Source: Fibrobacterota bacterium (GTDB lineage: Bacteria > Fibrobacterota > Fibrobacteria > UBA11236). Taken from it: a stretch of 53,228 nt of DNA. The notes under the pieces are model-generated. The model was given only the letters and a program-made list of their open reading frames with translations, was not told the DNA's origin and did no database searches. Every line of letters begins with the position of its first letter. The first letter of the stretch is position 1. The stretch is taken from positions 1-53,228 of the forward strand of contig JAEKLQ010000050.1 of NCBI GenBank assembly GCA_019509785.1, given 5' to 3'. Both the position numbers and the translations under genes were made by a program. This document shows positions 1-7,849 of the stretch, piece after piece.

Positions 1-1
1 G

Positions 2-541
2 GAATTGGGCCCGATGGAAATCTACCTGATGTACCATGAGGAACTGGAATCGCTGTCGAAAAACCTGAAGGGCCTCAAGCGCATCCGTTTCTGGATGAGC
101 TTTTCCCAGAACTACCTGACCCATCTGCGCGTGCTCGAGAACGTGGGCATGACGCGCATCGATCCCATCGATTTCCAGGGCCAGAAAATCGTACCCCTGC
201 AATTCCTGAAAGCCTTGCTTCCCGATCCCGCCAGCCTGGGCCCCCGCACCAAGGGGAAGACCAACATCGGCTGCGTGATCGATGGCGTCAAGGACGGCAA
301 GCCGAAGAAGCTCTACGTCTACAACGTTTGCGATCACGAAGCGGCTTATAAGGAAACCGATAATCAGGCCATTTCCTATACCACCGGCGTGCCCGCCTAC
401 ATCGGCGCCAAGCTGATGCTGCAAGGCAAGTGGCGCGGCCAAGGCGTGTTCAACGTGGAGGAGCTGGATCCCGATCCCTTCATGGCCGAGCTGCTCGTCA
501 AGGGTTTGCCCTGGGTGGAGGACGTGGAGTATGAGACGTGA
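2..541 (+). CDS. Carboxynorspermidine synthase / saccharopine dehydrogenase family, C-terminal part (5' end outside window)
   Basis: The reading frame is open from the first bases of the window and ends in TGA at 541, so this is the last ~180 codons of a longer gene. The sequence (a catalytic-domain stretch with NIGCVIDGVKDGK, then YVYNVCDHEAAYKE, then AISYTTGVPAYIGAKLM) matches the C-terminal half of saccharopine dehydrogenase/LYS1-like proteins. In bacteria with an nspC gene next door this family member is usually carboxynorspermidine synthase, which condenses aspartate semialdehyde with a diamine using NADPH. nspC follows 147 bases downstream on the same strand, which supports the polyamine role over lysine metabolism. 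A TTG at 5 could serve as an internal start but is not the true start. The N-terminal Rossmann part is not visible. Family is sure; exact substrate is inferred from context. Confidence 0.85.
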   Translation, partial: ELGPMEIYLMYHEELESLSKNLKGLKRIRFWMSFSQNYLTHLRVLENVGMTRIDPIDFQGQKIVPLQFLKALLPDPASLGPRTKGKTNIGCVIDGVKDGKPKKLYVYNVCDHEAAYKETDNQAISYTTGVPAYIGAKLMLQGKWRGQGVFNVEELDPDPFMAELLVKGLPWVEDVEYET

Positions 542-542
542 A

Positions 543-656
543 GAAGGGTACGGGGTTAAGGGTACAGGGTAAGGGATCGGCTGGACCGATTCCAGATCGA
601 CCCACCGGCGCGAAGCGCCGCCGGTACCCTTAACCCTTTACCCTATACCCTTCCCC
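543..656. repeat. G-tract / C-tract inverted repeat flanking a GC hairpin
   Basis: A G-rich arm (543-575) has five runs of three or four G separated by 3-4 bases such as TAC, TTAA, TACA and TAA. A C-rich arm (622-656) has five C runs separated by TTAA, TTTA, TATA and TT. The two arms are imperfect reverse complements (both contain GGTTAAGGGTAC when read on the right strand). Between them sits a short hairpin GGCGC-GAA-GCGCC near 607-619. Each arm fits a G-quadruplex pattern, one on each strand. It lies between the synthase and nspC. Function unknown; could be an intergenic repeat element. Confidence 0.7.
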
Positions 657-688
657 CTTTTTCCCAATTGAAGAAAAGGCCACGTAGA

Positions 689-1837
689 GTGAAACCGTTA
701 GACATCTCCATCGTCCCCACTCCGGCCTACGTCCTCGAAGAAGCGGCCCTTAAGCGCAACCTCGCCTTGCTCGACAGGGTCCAAAAGGAATCCGGCGGCA
801 AGATCATCCTGGCCCTCAAGGGCTTCGCCTTCTGGAGCGCGTTCCCTTGGGTCCGCGAGGTTTTGCACGGCGCGACCGCCAGTTCCCTGCATGAGGCCCG
901 CCTCGCCAAGGAGGAAATGCGGCGCGAGGTCCACGTCTATTCGGTGGCCTTCACGGACAAGGAATTCCCCGAGGTCCTTTCCCTGGCCGATCATATCGTC
1001 TTCAATTCCTTCAGCCAATGGCGGCGCTTCAAGCCCCAGGTCATGGCCGCGCGCGCAGAGGGCCGGAACGTCTCCTGCGGCATCCGCGTCAATCCCGGCC
1101 ATTCCGAGGTCAAGACCCCGCTTTATGATCCGTGTTACGCGAACTCGCGCCTGGGCGTGACGCGAACCGAATTCAGGCCCGATGAGTTGGACGGTATCGA
1201 CGGCTTGCATTTCCATGCCCATTGCGGCAATAACTCGGACACCTTGGAACGGGTGGTGGCCTCTTTCGAGAAGTTGTACGGCGAATTCCTGCCGCGCATG
1301 AAATGGATCAATTTCGGCGGCGGCCATCATATCACCAAGCAGGGTTACGACGTGGAGCGCCTCATCCGGGTGATCCGCGAATTCAAGGCCAAGCATGGGA
1401 CCGAGGTCTACGTGGAGCCCGGCGAAGCGGTGGGCTGGCGCACCGGGCCGTTGGTGAGCTCGGTGGTGGACATCGTCCGTAACGGCATGGACATCGCCAT
1501 TCTCGACACTTCCGCGACGGCGCATATGCCCGACACCCTGGAAATGCCGTACCGGCCCGAGATCCGCGGGGCCGACGAGCCCGGCAAACTAGCGCATACC
1601 TATAGGCTGGGCGGCCTCACCTGCCTGGCCGGGGACGTGATCGGGGATTACAGCTTCGCCAAGCCCTTGCAGATAGGCGATAAGCTGGTGTTCGAGGACA
1701 TGATCCACTACACCATCGTCAAAAACACCACTTTCAATGGTATTCCATTGCCGTCGCTCTGCATTTGGACCGAGGACGGCCGGTTGCGCGTGGTGCGCGA
1801 ATTCGGGTACGAGGCCTACAAGCTCCGAAACGGGTGA
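689..1837 (+). CDS. nspC: Carboxynorspermidine/carboxyspermidine decarboxylase
   Basis: PLP-dependent decarboxylase of the alanine racemase-fold group IV family that releases CO2 from carboxynorspermidine or carboxyspermidine to give norspermidine or spermidine. Near the N-terminus is the family opening IVPTPAYVLEE; the Schiff-base lysine is in ILALKGFAFW (about residue 44); HFHAHCGNNSD lies near residue 175; VEPGEAVGW near 245; the C-terminal LPSLCIWTEDG carries the cysteine expected at the partner active site. About 382 residues, the normal size. I chose GTG at 689, preceded by an A/G-rich stretch AAGAAAAGG; a TTG at 668 in the same frame has only pyrimidines in front of it. It follows the synthase gene on the same strand, although an unusual G/C-tract repeat lies between them. 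Confidence 0.93.
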   Translation: MKPLDISIVPTPAYVLEEAALKRNLALLDRVQKESGGKIILALKGFAFWSAFPWVREVLHGATASSLHEARLAKEEMRREVHVYSVAFTDKEFPEVLSLADHIVFNSFSQWRRFKPQVMAARAEGRNVSCGIRVNPGHSEVKTPLYDPCYANSRLGVTRTEFRPDELDGIDGLHFHAHCGNNSDTLERVVASFEKLYGEFLPRMKWINFGGGHHITKQGYDVERLIRVIREFKAKHGTEVYVEPGEAVGWRTGPLVSSVVDIVRNGMDIAILDTSATAHMPDTLEMPYRPEIRGADEPGKLAHTYRLGGLTCLAGDVIGDYSFAKPLQIGDKLVFEDMIHYTIVKNTTFNGIPLPSLCIWTEDGRLRVVREFGYEAYKLRNG

Positions 1838-1903
1838 GGGGCCGCTTCCCATCGGAAGCGGGGCCTCTTCCCATTGGAAGCGGGGTCGCGCACCCGCGGA
1901 AGC
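1838..1903. repeat. Three tandem 22-bp hairpin repeats; likely bidirectional terminator
   Basis: Starting at the first base after the nspC stop codon, a 22-bp unit (GGGGCCGCTTCCCATCGGAAGC in the first copy, given here in two pieces: GGGGCCGCTTCC and CATCGGAAGC) occurs three times at 1838-1859, 1860-1881 and 1882-1903. The first unit folds into a hairpin with CCGCTTCC pairing to GGAAGCGG; the third copy has diverged. It lies between convergent genes, so a transcription-stopping role is plausible, though no T-run follows. Confidence 0.65.
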
Positions 1904-1944
1904 GGAACCCTTTCAGCAGCTGTCGAACCGGAGGCCTGGGGTTC

Positions 1945-3783
1945 TTAATAAATGGTCAGGGTTGCCATGGTCGAACCGGCCTTCTGGTTCTCATAGATGA
2001 GGCGCATGTACCAGGCATCGCGCGCCCCGTCGAAGCTCCAGAATTCGTCCATCCGCCCCGGGAAACCGAGGTCGCCGTTGGGATTGCGGGCGCCGAGTAC
2101 GACGTTGGCGGCCGGGTTTCCGCCCTGGGTGAACGGATGCGATTCCATCTCGACGCCGTTATCGTAGAGGTGGACCGAGTCGCCATCGCATACGATCCCG
2201 AGCATGAACCAGGCGACCGATGGGGCGCCGAAATGGGTTTCATAATGGAGGCCTCCCGTTCCGGTGCGGCCGAAGCCTACTTCGCTCGTACCCTGGGCCA
2301 GATCCGCTTCGAATCGCTGGTCTTCCGCGCCCGTTCCCGATTTGATGAACAGGTAGCCCGCGTTCCGCCCCTCGTTGTAGATCCACATGTGCATGGTGTA
2401 ATGTTTGAGTCCAGGGTCGAACTCGGACGGCAGGGAGATGAAACCCTGGGTCCCATTGCCGTCGAAATCCTGCGCGGTTCCCACCACGCCATCCACCTGC
2501 TTCGGAAACGCCCCGCCTGCCTTCCCCGGGAAGGAGCCGGTCGCGTCATGGTATTCCCCGGTATGCCCGGCACCGCTTTCGTCCAGATGCCAGACTCCGG
2601 TCCATCCGACCGAGCGCGGAAAGACCGCGGCGGGATTTGAGGCTGCGGCGGCCTTGGCGTTGCCCCAGTACATCGAGTACACCGGCGCGGCGCGGTCGGG
2701 GGCAAGGGTATCGCAGCGCAGGTAAATTTCCGCCTTCTGGGTCCCGGCATCCCAGCGTGCGATGGCATACTCCAAGTTCTTCCCGTTCACGTCGAGGAAA
2801 CGCAGATCGCGGCCCGAGTCCGCGGCCTGGGTGAAGTTGAAATTGGCCGAGGTGAGCCGAAGCAGTAACGGGAAATCGGCGGCGATGGCATGGGGGGATG
2901 CGCTTCCCGCCGTGGGCAGGCGCAGGACCACGGCGCCGTGGTATTTCCAATCGGGAAGCGGGTTGGCCGGCTTCGCAGTATCGACCGGAGGCGTCTTGGT
3001 GGTATCGACCGGGGGCGTCTTGGTGGTATCGACAGGAGGCGTCTTGGTAGTATCGACCGGAGGAGTTTTGGAGGTATCCACGGGAGGCTTTGCCCGCTGG
3101 ACCGTAACCACGTACTGGGCCGAGGTATCGGCCGCGAGGACCAGAACGGTTATGCGATTAGCCCCGGTATCCAGGGGCACCGGATCGGAAGGCTTCCCGG
3201 AAGCCACCGGGCGTATGCCCACGTAGATCTGGGCTTCCGCGTATTCCGGCGAGGCGGTAACCTGGATGCTACCCTGGGAATTCGGGACGGAAGCCGAGTA
3301 CTCCGAAGAGCCGGGGGCGAAGACGGGAGAGAGGCTCCCGGCCGAAAGCGCGAGGCTAGCCAAGCGCGGCGAGGGCCTGAGAATGGGTATGGCGGTCACG
3401 ATCGACTTGCCGTCCTGCTTGACGATGGTTTCATCCAGGGTCAGCCTGCCGCTCGCGTCCCAGGCCCGCACGCGGACGGACAAGCTCCTGGTCTCGTCGT
3501 CGCCCAACCGGTATGCGGGAATGGCGCCGGGCTCCGTAAGCCTGCCTGACCAAAGGGTTCCCACCACTTGCGCGGTATCTCCATCGGCGAGGATTTGCAC
3601 GACCACCTTATCGAAGCGGCTTAGGGAGTCGTTCAGGTTCACGGTGAGGTAATTTTCCTGGCGGGGATCCGGTTCCGGCGCCAGTCGGCATTGGACGCCA
3701 AGGCAGATGGCCGCGGCGGCCCAAACCAGGCTGCGGGCGAAGGAGAAGGGCTCTCCGCCTTTCGGATCCGCTTTACTGCGCAT
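1945..3783 (-). CDS. Secreted DUF2341 / LamG-like protein with cadherin-like domain and TPPVDTTK linker
   Basis: Modular exported protein of about 612 residues. After a hydrophobic export segment (LVWAAAAICLGVQC) comes a beta-rich region, then a cadherin-like beta-sandwich (LASLALSAGSLSPVFAPGSSEYSA is the usual opening of that family; shown here only as a landmark), then a linker of five TPPVDTTK-type repeats, then a DUF2341 module (DFPLLLRLTSANFNF, RDLRFLD, VYSMYWGN) and a C-terminal concanavalin A/LamG-like lectin fold (GVWHLDE, YTMHMWIYNE, GRMDEFWSF). This arrangement is common in surface proteins of polysaccharide degraders. An in-frame ATG at 3825 would add 14 residues; I prefer 3783 because it overlaps the upstream small gene by only 11 bases and puts basic residues just before the hydrophobic segment. 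Lipoprotein status is uncertain because the residues before Cys are not a classic lipobox. Binding target unknown. Confidence 0.82.
   Translation of the reverse strand: MRSKADPKGGEPFSFARSLVWAAAAICLGVQCRLAPEPDPRQENYLTVNLNDSLSRFDKVVVQILADGDTAQVVGTLWSGRLTEPGAIPAYRLGDDETRSLSVRVRAWDASGRLTLDETIVKQDGKSIVTAIPILRPSPRLASLALSAGSLSPVFAPGSSEYSASVPNSQGSIQVTASPEYAEAQIYVGIRPVASGKPSDPVPLDTGANRITVLVLAADTSAQYVVTVQRAKPPVDTSKTPPVDTTKTPPVDTTKTPPVDTTKTPPVDTAKPANPLPDWKYHGAVVLRLPTAGSASPHAIAADFPLLLRLTSANFNFTQAADSGRDLRFLDVNGKNLEYAIARWDAGTQKAEIYLRCDTLAPDRAAPVYSMYWGNAKAAAASNPAAVFPRSVGWTGVWHLDESGAGHTGEYHDATGSFPGKAGGAFPKQVDGVVGTAQDFDGNGTQGFISLPSEFDPGLKHYTMHMWIYNEGRNAGYLFIKSGTGAEDQRFEADLAQGTSEVGFGRTGTGGLHYETHFGAPSVAWFMLGIVCDGDSVHLYDNGVEMESHPFTQGGNPAANVVLGARNPNGDLGFPGRMDEFWSFDGARDAWYMRLIYENQKAGSTMATLTIY
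2978..3090 (-). repeat. 24-bp coding tandem repeat (TPPVDTTK linker)
   Basis: Four full 24-bp units (2978-3001, 3002-3025, 3026-3049, 3050-3073) plus a partial fifth, encoding a Pro/Thr-rich linker between the beta-sandwich and DUF2341 modules. Units 1-3 are almost identical, so recent expansion or copy-number variation is likely. Confidence 0.9.
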
Positions 3784-4069
3784 CGGTGAAGAGTTGGTCG
3801 TTACGGGACACGGCCGGTTTGGCATTGGACTCGTACCAATACCACCCTATTCCGCCGCAAGCCGCCGCGCCCGCGGCGGCCCAATAAATCCAGGCCCTGC
3901 CTGGTTGGGGTTTGGGAGCGGGTACCTGCGGCTTTGCGTCGTCATTGATCAGGAAGTCCAATTCCGAGCCCGGCTCCCGGCGTGCGGAAGAGTCCGGCGG
4001 GGAAATCCCGTTACCTCCGGCCTGCGCGGCCTGCAATGCCAAACCCAGAAAGAGGACGGTCGCCCGCAT
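3773..4069 (-). CDS. Small exported or membrane-anchored protein, unknown function
   Basis: 98 residues. The first 17 residues (MRATVLFLGLALQAAQA) look like a cleavable signal peptide. A polar Pro-rich stretch (PQVPAPKPQPG) is followed by one hydrophobic helix (WIYWAAAGAAACGGIGWYWY, about residues 60-79) and a short polar tail. I do not recognise a family. Its stop codon overlaps the likely start of the downstream DUF2341/LamG gene, so the two are probably translated from one mRNA and the small protein may help anchor or export the larger one; that partnership is inference. Confidence 0.65.
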   Translation of the reverse strand: MRATVLFLGLALQAAQAGGNGISPPDSSARREPGSELDFLINDDAKPQVPAPKPQPGRAWIYWAAAGAAACGGIGWYWYESNAKPAVSRNDQLFTDAQ

Positions 4070-4231
4070 GATATTCTACCCACCCGTCCGTAATCGAACG
4101 GGACCCTGAAGCCTATCCTACGGGATGGCGCGGGAGGGAGGCAAGGAGCGGTCCCGCCGCCAAAAACCCAAGCGAGGCTTCGGATTCAGGTCGGTTTCGG
4201 ATTCAGTAGAGATCCGGGTTCAGCCCGGCAT

Positions 4232-4699
4232 TCAACGCAAATAGGCCAGGACGATGGGCCGCAGGCGGGCCTTCTCCGCTTCGGGCAAATCGCAATAGCT
4301 CTGGATCTTGCCACGGCAGAGCGCGGTGCCGCAGGTGCATGGGACTTGCCACCCGGGCTCGTTGATGCTGGTGCGGTAGTCCCAGAACAACTCTTCCCCC
4401 GATGCGATGTCGCGCAGGGCATACAGGGTCGGCGAGCCGTCGGTGAAACCTACGTTGGGATCGCAACTGTGGTTCACGAAATCGTCCAGACGGGGATGTC
4501 CGGGCTCCTCCGCAAGATAGGTTTCCGGACCGATCTGGAGGGCGCGCATGCCTTCGATGACCTCCTCTTTGGGACGCAGGATGCCTTGGCAGCGGATTAC
4601 GTAATCGCCTTTGGCGAAGGCCCGGCTGGCGAAGACGCCCAGGCCATGGACGCCGGACTCGAGCGCATAAAGGCCGTCAACGGGTTCGAGTTCCAGCAA
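4232..4699 (-). CDS. SET-domain protein-lysine methyltransferase-like protein with post-SET Cys motif
   Basis: A compact 155-residue SET domain, the fold that moves a methyl group from S-adenosylmethionine to lysine side chains. Visible motifs: GLGVFASRAFAKGDYVI (residues 19-35), the SAM/pseudoknot signature NHSCDPN (76-82), the active-site motif EELFWDY (102-108), and a post-SET-like CTCG...CRG (121-130) that in eukaryotic enzymes holds zinc. No other domain is attached. The start is TTG at 4699, supported by GGAGG four bases upstream; no ATG or GTG exists between the preceding in-frame stop and this codon. The gene stands alone, divergent from the secreted orphan at 4881. Substrate unknown; bacterial SET proteins may modify ribosomal or nucleoid proteins, or be secreted effectors, but no secretion signal is visible. 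Confidence 0.88.
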   Translation of the reverse strand: MLELEPVDGLYALESGVHGLGVFASRAFAKGDYVIRCQGILRPKEEVIEGMRALQIGPETYLAEEPGHPRLDDFVNHSCDPNVGFTDGSPTLYALRDIASGEELFWDYRTSINEPGWQVPCTCGTALCRGKIQSYCDLPEAEKARLRPIVLAYLR

Positions 4700-4880
4700 G
4701 CAGCCTCCATCCGCGCGGAAGGCGATGCGGTCCCGCGCGAAAGGGGAATTTAGTTATCGGAACCATCATCGGAAAATGCGGAACCCGGATTATATTCAAG
4801 CCAGGTTTTCTTCCGGCACGCCCGCGCAGCCCGAAAACCCTTTTACTCGTTACTAATAAAATGTTCCGCAGGAGGTTAAC

Positions 4881-5432
4881 ATGACTCATCCAAGGCCCGG
4901 ACTGTTTCCTTTACTGGCGATGATGGCGATACCGGTGTTATCGACGGCGAAATTCGCCCAGGCGCAGATCAATCCCAGCCAAATCGTGGTGCTGGAGGTG
5001 ATCGGGGGATCCGGATCGGGATGCGAAGGTCCCGCGAGGTTGGATTTCGTGCAATTGGGGCCGGATGGAAAACCGAAACCGGGAACCTCCCCCTCGGGAA
5101 CTTTCCGCGTTCCCGCCAAGAAGGTGTTAATCGTAACCGGCGTGGACTGGCAATACGTTCACCCCGATGGAGCTGCGGGGGCGGGCAATATCATGACCTT
5201 GAGATTAATGGTGAAAAACATCGCGGACACTTTTGCGCCGGGAAACCGCGCCTTTGAATCCACCGTCACCCTAAGCGCCAAAGGCGAGGGAGGGATTTCG
5301 GAAAGCTTGACGACCGGCTTCCCGGTCAATTCCAAAGCGCAAATTTGCCCCGACGTCATTCCGGGACCGATGGGCCCGCCGTCCGGGTTGCAACATTTGG
5401 TACTCCGCGGCTATTTGGCCGCGGACATTTAA
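4881..5432 (+). CDS. Secreted protein of unknown function
   Basis: 183 residues with a signal peptide (MTHPRPGLFPLLAMMAIPVL up to about residue 28, ending ...AQA before QINPSQ). The mature part is beta-strand rich with alternating hydrophobic residues and two cysteines (GSGCEGP and AQICPDV) that could form a disulfide. It has a strong ribosome binding site (GGAGG at 4871) and is followed by a good stem-loop. I do not recognise a family. Confidence 0.7.
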   Translation: MTHPRPGLFPLLAMMAIPVLSTAKFAQAQINPSQIVVLEVIGGSGSGCEGPARLDFVQLGPDGKPKPGTSPSGTFRVPAKKVLIVTGVDWQYVHPDGAAGAGNIMTLRLMVKNIADTFAPGNRAFESTVTLSAKGEGGISESLTTGFPVNSKAQICPDVIPGPMGPPSGLQHLVLRGYLAADI

Positions 5433-5445
5433 ACTGTTGATTTAA

Positions 5446-5476
5446 AGCGAGGGTGGGATCTTCGCCCCCCCTCGCT
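5446..5476. terminator. Stem-loop between convergent genes
   Basis: AGCGAGGG (5446-5453) pairs perfectly with CCCTCGCT (5469-5476). It sits between the secreted orphan and the convergent MarR gene. No U-run follows on the plus strand, so it may act as a bidirectional, partly factor-dependent terminator. Confidence 0.6.
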
Positions 5477-5498
5477 GATCGCGCAATCGGAATCTCCT

Positions 5499-5906
5499 TT
5501 ATCCAAGCGCCGCCAGCAGTCCCTGCAGGGAAGGACCGATGCGCCGCAACTCTTCCCGATGGACGGCGCTCAGTCGTTCCAGCGTCTCCCGCCCTTTCGG
5601 GGTAAGGCGGACATGCACGCGCCGCCCGTCTTCCGGCGCGGACTCGCGGATCATGAACCCCGATTTCTCCAGGCGATCCACCAAGCCCACCGCGCTATGG
5701 GGACGGATCTGCATTTGCTCGGCCAGTTCCCCCAGGGTGGCCCAGTTCCTTCCCGGGAAACCTTCCACGGCCAGCAAGGCCTGATGCTGCTGGGGCTCCA
5801 GGCCCAATGGCCGCACGGCTTCTTCGCTGAAGTGCGCGAAGCGCCTGAGGGCGTAGCGGAAGGCGGCCAGCTTTTCGAAATCGGTTTTGCGGAGTCGTTT
5901 ACGCAT
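5499..5906 (-). CDS. MarR-family transcriptional regulator
   Basis: 135 residues, the usual MarR length. Winged-helix core: LGLEPQQHQALLAVEGFPG, then helix-turn-helix TLGELAEQMQIRPHSAVGLVDRLEKSG (about residues 57-83; key landmarks AEQMQIRPHS and LVDRLE), then the wing DGRRVHVRLTPKGRE (93-107). Such dimers repress neighbouring genes and let go on binding a small ligand or on oxidation. It is divergent from a ClC channel gene, with a 21-bp palindrome in the shared upstream region; that gene is the obvious target, plus autoregulation. ATG at 5906. The frame stays open for a long way upstream but that stretch is antisense to the channel gene and is not protein-like. Confidence 0.9.
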   Translation of the reverse strand: MRKRLRKTDFEKLAAFRYALRRFAHFSEEAVRPLGLEPQQHQALLAVEGFPGRNWATLGELAEQMQIRPHSAVGLVDRLEKSGFMIRESAPEDGRRVHVRLTPKGRETLERLSAVHREELRRIGPSLQGLLAALG

Positions 5907-5971
5907 ACCCTTCCCAATATAGATCGGCCCTCCGTTTCGGATCGGGGGGCGGGAGCGGGGGAACGATTGGA

Positions 5972-5992
5972 ATATATCGTAATGCGATATAT
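5972..5992. promoter_or_regulatory. Palindrome, probable MarR operator
   Basis: ATATATCG-TAATG-CGATATAT is a perfect 8-bp inverted repeat with a 5-bp spacer in the 106-bp gap between the marR-like gene (start 5906) and the ClC gene (start 6013). AT-rich palindromes of about 16-21 bp are typical MarR sites. It lies 20 bases before the ClC start codon, overlapping where a promoter or transcript start would be. Confidence 0.75.
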
Positions 5993-6012
5993 ATTCCGGG
6001 GCGAGGAGAACC

Positions 6013-7827
6013 ATGATCGCATTTTCACGTTCAAAACCGGATCCCGAAGCCCGCCTTGCCGATTTCACCCGCGACAACCGCATCGTCCCCTTATCCCTGC
6101 TCGCCGCCTTAATCGGACTGGTGGCCGCCGGTTCGGGCTGGGGCCTGCTACGGCTCATCAATCTCGCCACCCAGGTCGCGTTCCACGGGCGCTTCTCCTT
6201 CCAGGACGCGCTTCCCGCCGGGTCCCGCTGGGGCGCTTGGGCCCTGCTGGTGCCCGCCGCCGGAGGCATCATCATCGGATTGATGGCGCGCTTCGGGTCG
6301 GAGAAGATCCGCGGGCACGGCATCCCCGAGGCCCTGGAAGCCATCTTGATCGGGCGCAGCCGCATGAGCCCCAAGGTGGCCGTCCTCAAGCCCTTGTCGT
6401 CGGCCATTTCCATCGGGACGGGAGGGCCCTTCGGGGCCGAAGGGCCGATCATCATGACGGGCGGGGCGGCGGGTTCCTTGATCGCCCAGCTGTTCCATCT
6501 GACGGCGGCGGAGCGGAAGACCTTGCTGGTGGCGGGCGCGGCGGGAGGCATGGCGGCGGTGTTCGGCACTCCCATGGCCGCCGTGCTGCTGGCCATCGAG
6601 CTCTTGCTCTTCGAATGGCGGCCGCGATCCTTCATTCCCGTCGCGGTGGCGGCGACGGCGGCGAACGTGGCGCGTGGTTGGTTACTGGGCCCCGGCCCGA
6701 TCTTCCCGGTAACCCCGCATGCCCACCTGGGCGGGATGGAAATCGGTTCCGCCTTCGCCCTGGGGCTGGCCGCGGGCTTGGCTGCCATGGCGCTCACCGC
6801 ATTGGTATACGCCTGCGAAGACGTCTTCGGAAAGCTGCGCTTGCATTGGATGTGGTGGCCGGCGCTGGGCGGATTGGCCGTAGGGGCTGGAGGACTCTTA
6901 GACGCGCGCGCCTTAGGCGTGGGCTACGGGACCATCCACGGCTTGTTGCTGGGAAACGTTCCCGGCGGTAACCTGGCGCGCCTGGCCGCGGTGAAGGCGG
7001 TGATCTGGGCGGTCGCCTTGGGTTCGGGAACCTCCGGCGGCGTTCTGGCGCCCTTGCTGACCTTGGGCGGATGCCTCGGCGCCTTGGCCTCCCCCTGGCT
7101 GCCCGCGGGCGATCCGTGCTTATGGGCTTTGGTGGGGATGGCCGCCATCATGGGCGGGACCATGCGCTCTCCCCTGACCGCCATCGCTTTCGGGATCGAA
7201 CTGACCCACGATGTCGCGGCTCTCCCGGCGCTACTAGCCGGCTGCGCGGCGGCCCATGCCGTCACCGTGCTCTTTCTGCGCCGTTCCATCCTCACCGAAA
7301 AGCTGGCGCGGCGCGGCCTGCACTTGTCGCGCGAATACGCGGTCGATCCGTTCCAACTCTCCCGCGTCGGCGAAATCATGGATCCGCATCCGGTTTCGAT
7401 CCCGGCCGATCTGACCCTCGACGCCCTTTCCTCCCGGTTGGCCATAGGTGATGCCGCCTTCGGGCATCATCATGCTTGGCCTATCGTGGATGCGCGTGGC
7501 GGGCTGGCGGGCATCTTGACGCGCGGCGATCTGGTGCGCGCCTTGGGGCGCCCCGGAGGAAGCGCCTTGACGTCCCTGGAGGCGGGCAGCCGCGCGCCCG
7601 TCACCGCCTTCATCGATGAAACCCTGGAAGAGGCTTCGGCCCGCATGCTCGCGCGCGGCGTGGGACGGCTGCTTGTGGTGGAACGGGTCGCGCCGACCCG
7701 GGTGATCGGGTATGTGGGCCGTTCCGCCCTGTTGGCGGCGCGCCTGGGCCGATTGGACGAGGAGTCGGTGCGGGAGGGGAATTGGCCCATCCTGTTCCCC
7801 GAGGGAAAGCGGACGGGGCGCGCTTAG
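6013..7827 (+). CDS. ClC-family chloride channel/transporter with C-terminal CBS pair
   Basis: 604 residues: a ClC membrane domain (about 25-425) and two CBS domains (about 450-590). Ion-pathway motifs are present: GHGIPEA (101-107, where GSGIP is usual), GPFGAEGP (138-145) with the gating glutamate at 143, and GTSGGVLAP (339-347). The serine-to-histidine change in the first motif touches the central anion site. CBS pairs often bind adenine nucleotides and tune transport. The glutamate suggests a proton-coupled exchanger or a gated channel. Start ATG at 6013 has GAGGAG five bases upstream. It is divergent from a MarR regulator with a shared palindrome, so expression is probably ligand- or stress-controlled. 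Confidence 0.92.
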   Translation: MIAFSRSKPDPEARLADFTRDNRIVPLSLLAALIGLVAAGSGWGLLRLINLATQVAFHGRFSFQDALPAGSRWGAWALLVPAAGGIIIGLMARFGSEKIRGHGIPEALEAILIGRSRMSPKVAVLKPLSSAISIGTGGPFGAEGPIIMTGGAAGSLIAQLFHLTAAERKTLLVAGAAGGMAAVFGTPMAAVLLAIELLLFEWRPRSFIPVAVAATAANVARGWLLGPGPIFPVTPHAHLGGMEIGSAFALGLAAGLAAMALTALVYACEDVFGKLRLHWMWWPALGGLAVGAGGLLDARALGVGYGTIHGLLLGNVPGGNLARLAAVKAVIWAVALGSGTSGGVLAPLLTLGGCLGALASPWLPAGDPCLWALVGMAAIMGGTMRSPLTAIAFGIELTHDVAALPALLAGCAAAHAVTVLFLRRSILTEKLARRGLHLSREYAVDPFQLSRVGEIMDPHPVSIPADLTLDALSSRLAIGDAAFGHHHAWPIVDARGGLAGILTRGDLVRALGRPGGSALTSLEAGSRAPVTAFIDETLEEASARMLARGVGRLLVVERVAPTRVIGYVGRSALLAARLGRLDEESVREGNWPILFPEGKRTGRA

Positions 7828-7849
7828 CGCCGCTTCGCTTAGCGTCGTT

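Noticed and set aside
698-1525. 275-codon minus-strand frame opposite nspC
   Set aside because: Mirror of a clear, conserved enzyme; composition follows the GC-rich third positions of nspC; no family likeness.
2978-3090. Possible CRISPR-like array
   Set aside because: Repeats are directly adjacent 24-bp coding units in frame without spacers; they encode a Thr/Pro linker.
5907-6797. Long minus-strand open frame continuous with the MarR gene
   Set aside because: It is antisense to the ClC channel, has Ala/Pro/Ser/Met-rich non-protein-like composition, and the MarR protein is complete from ATG 5906.
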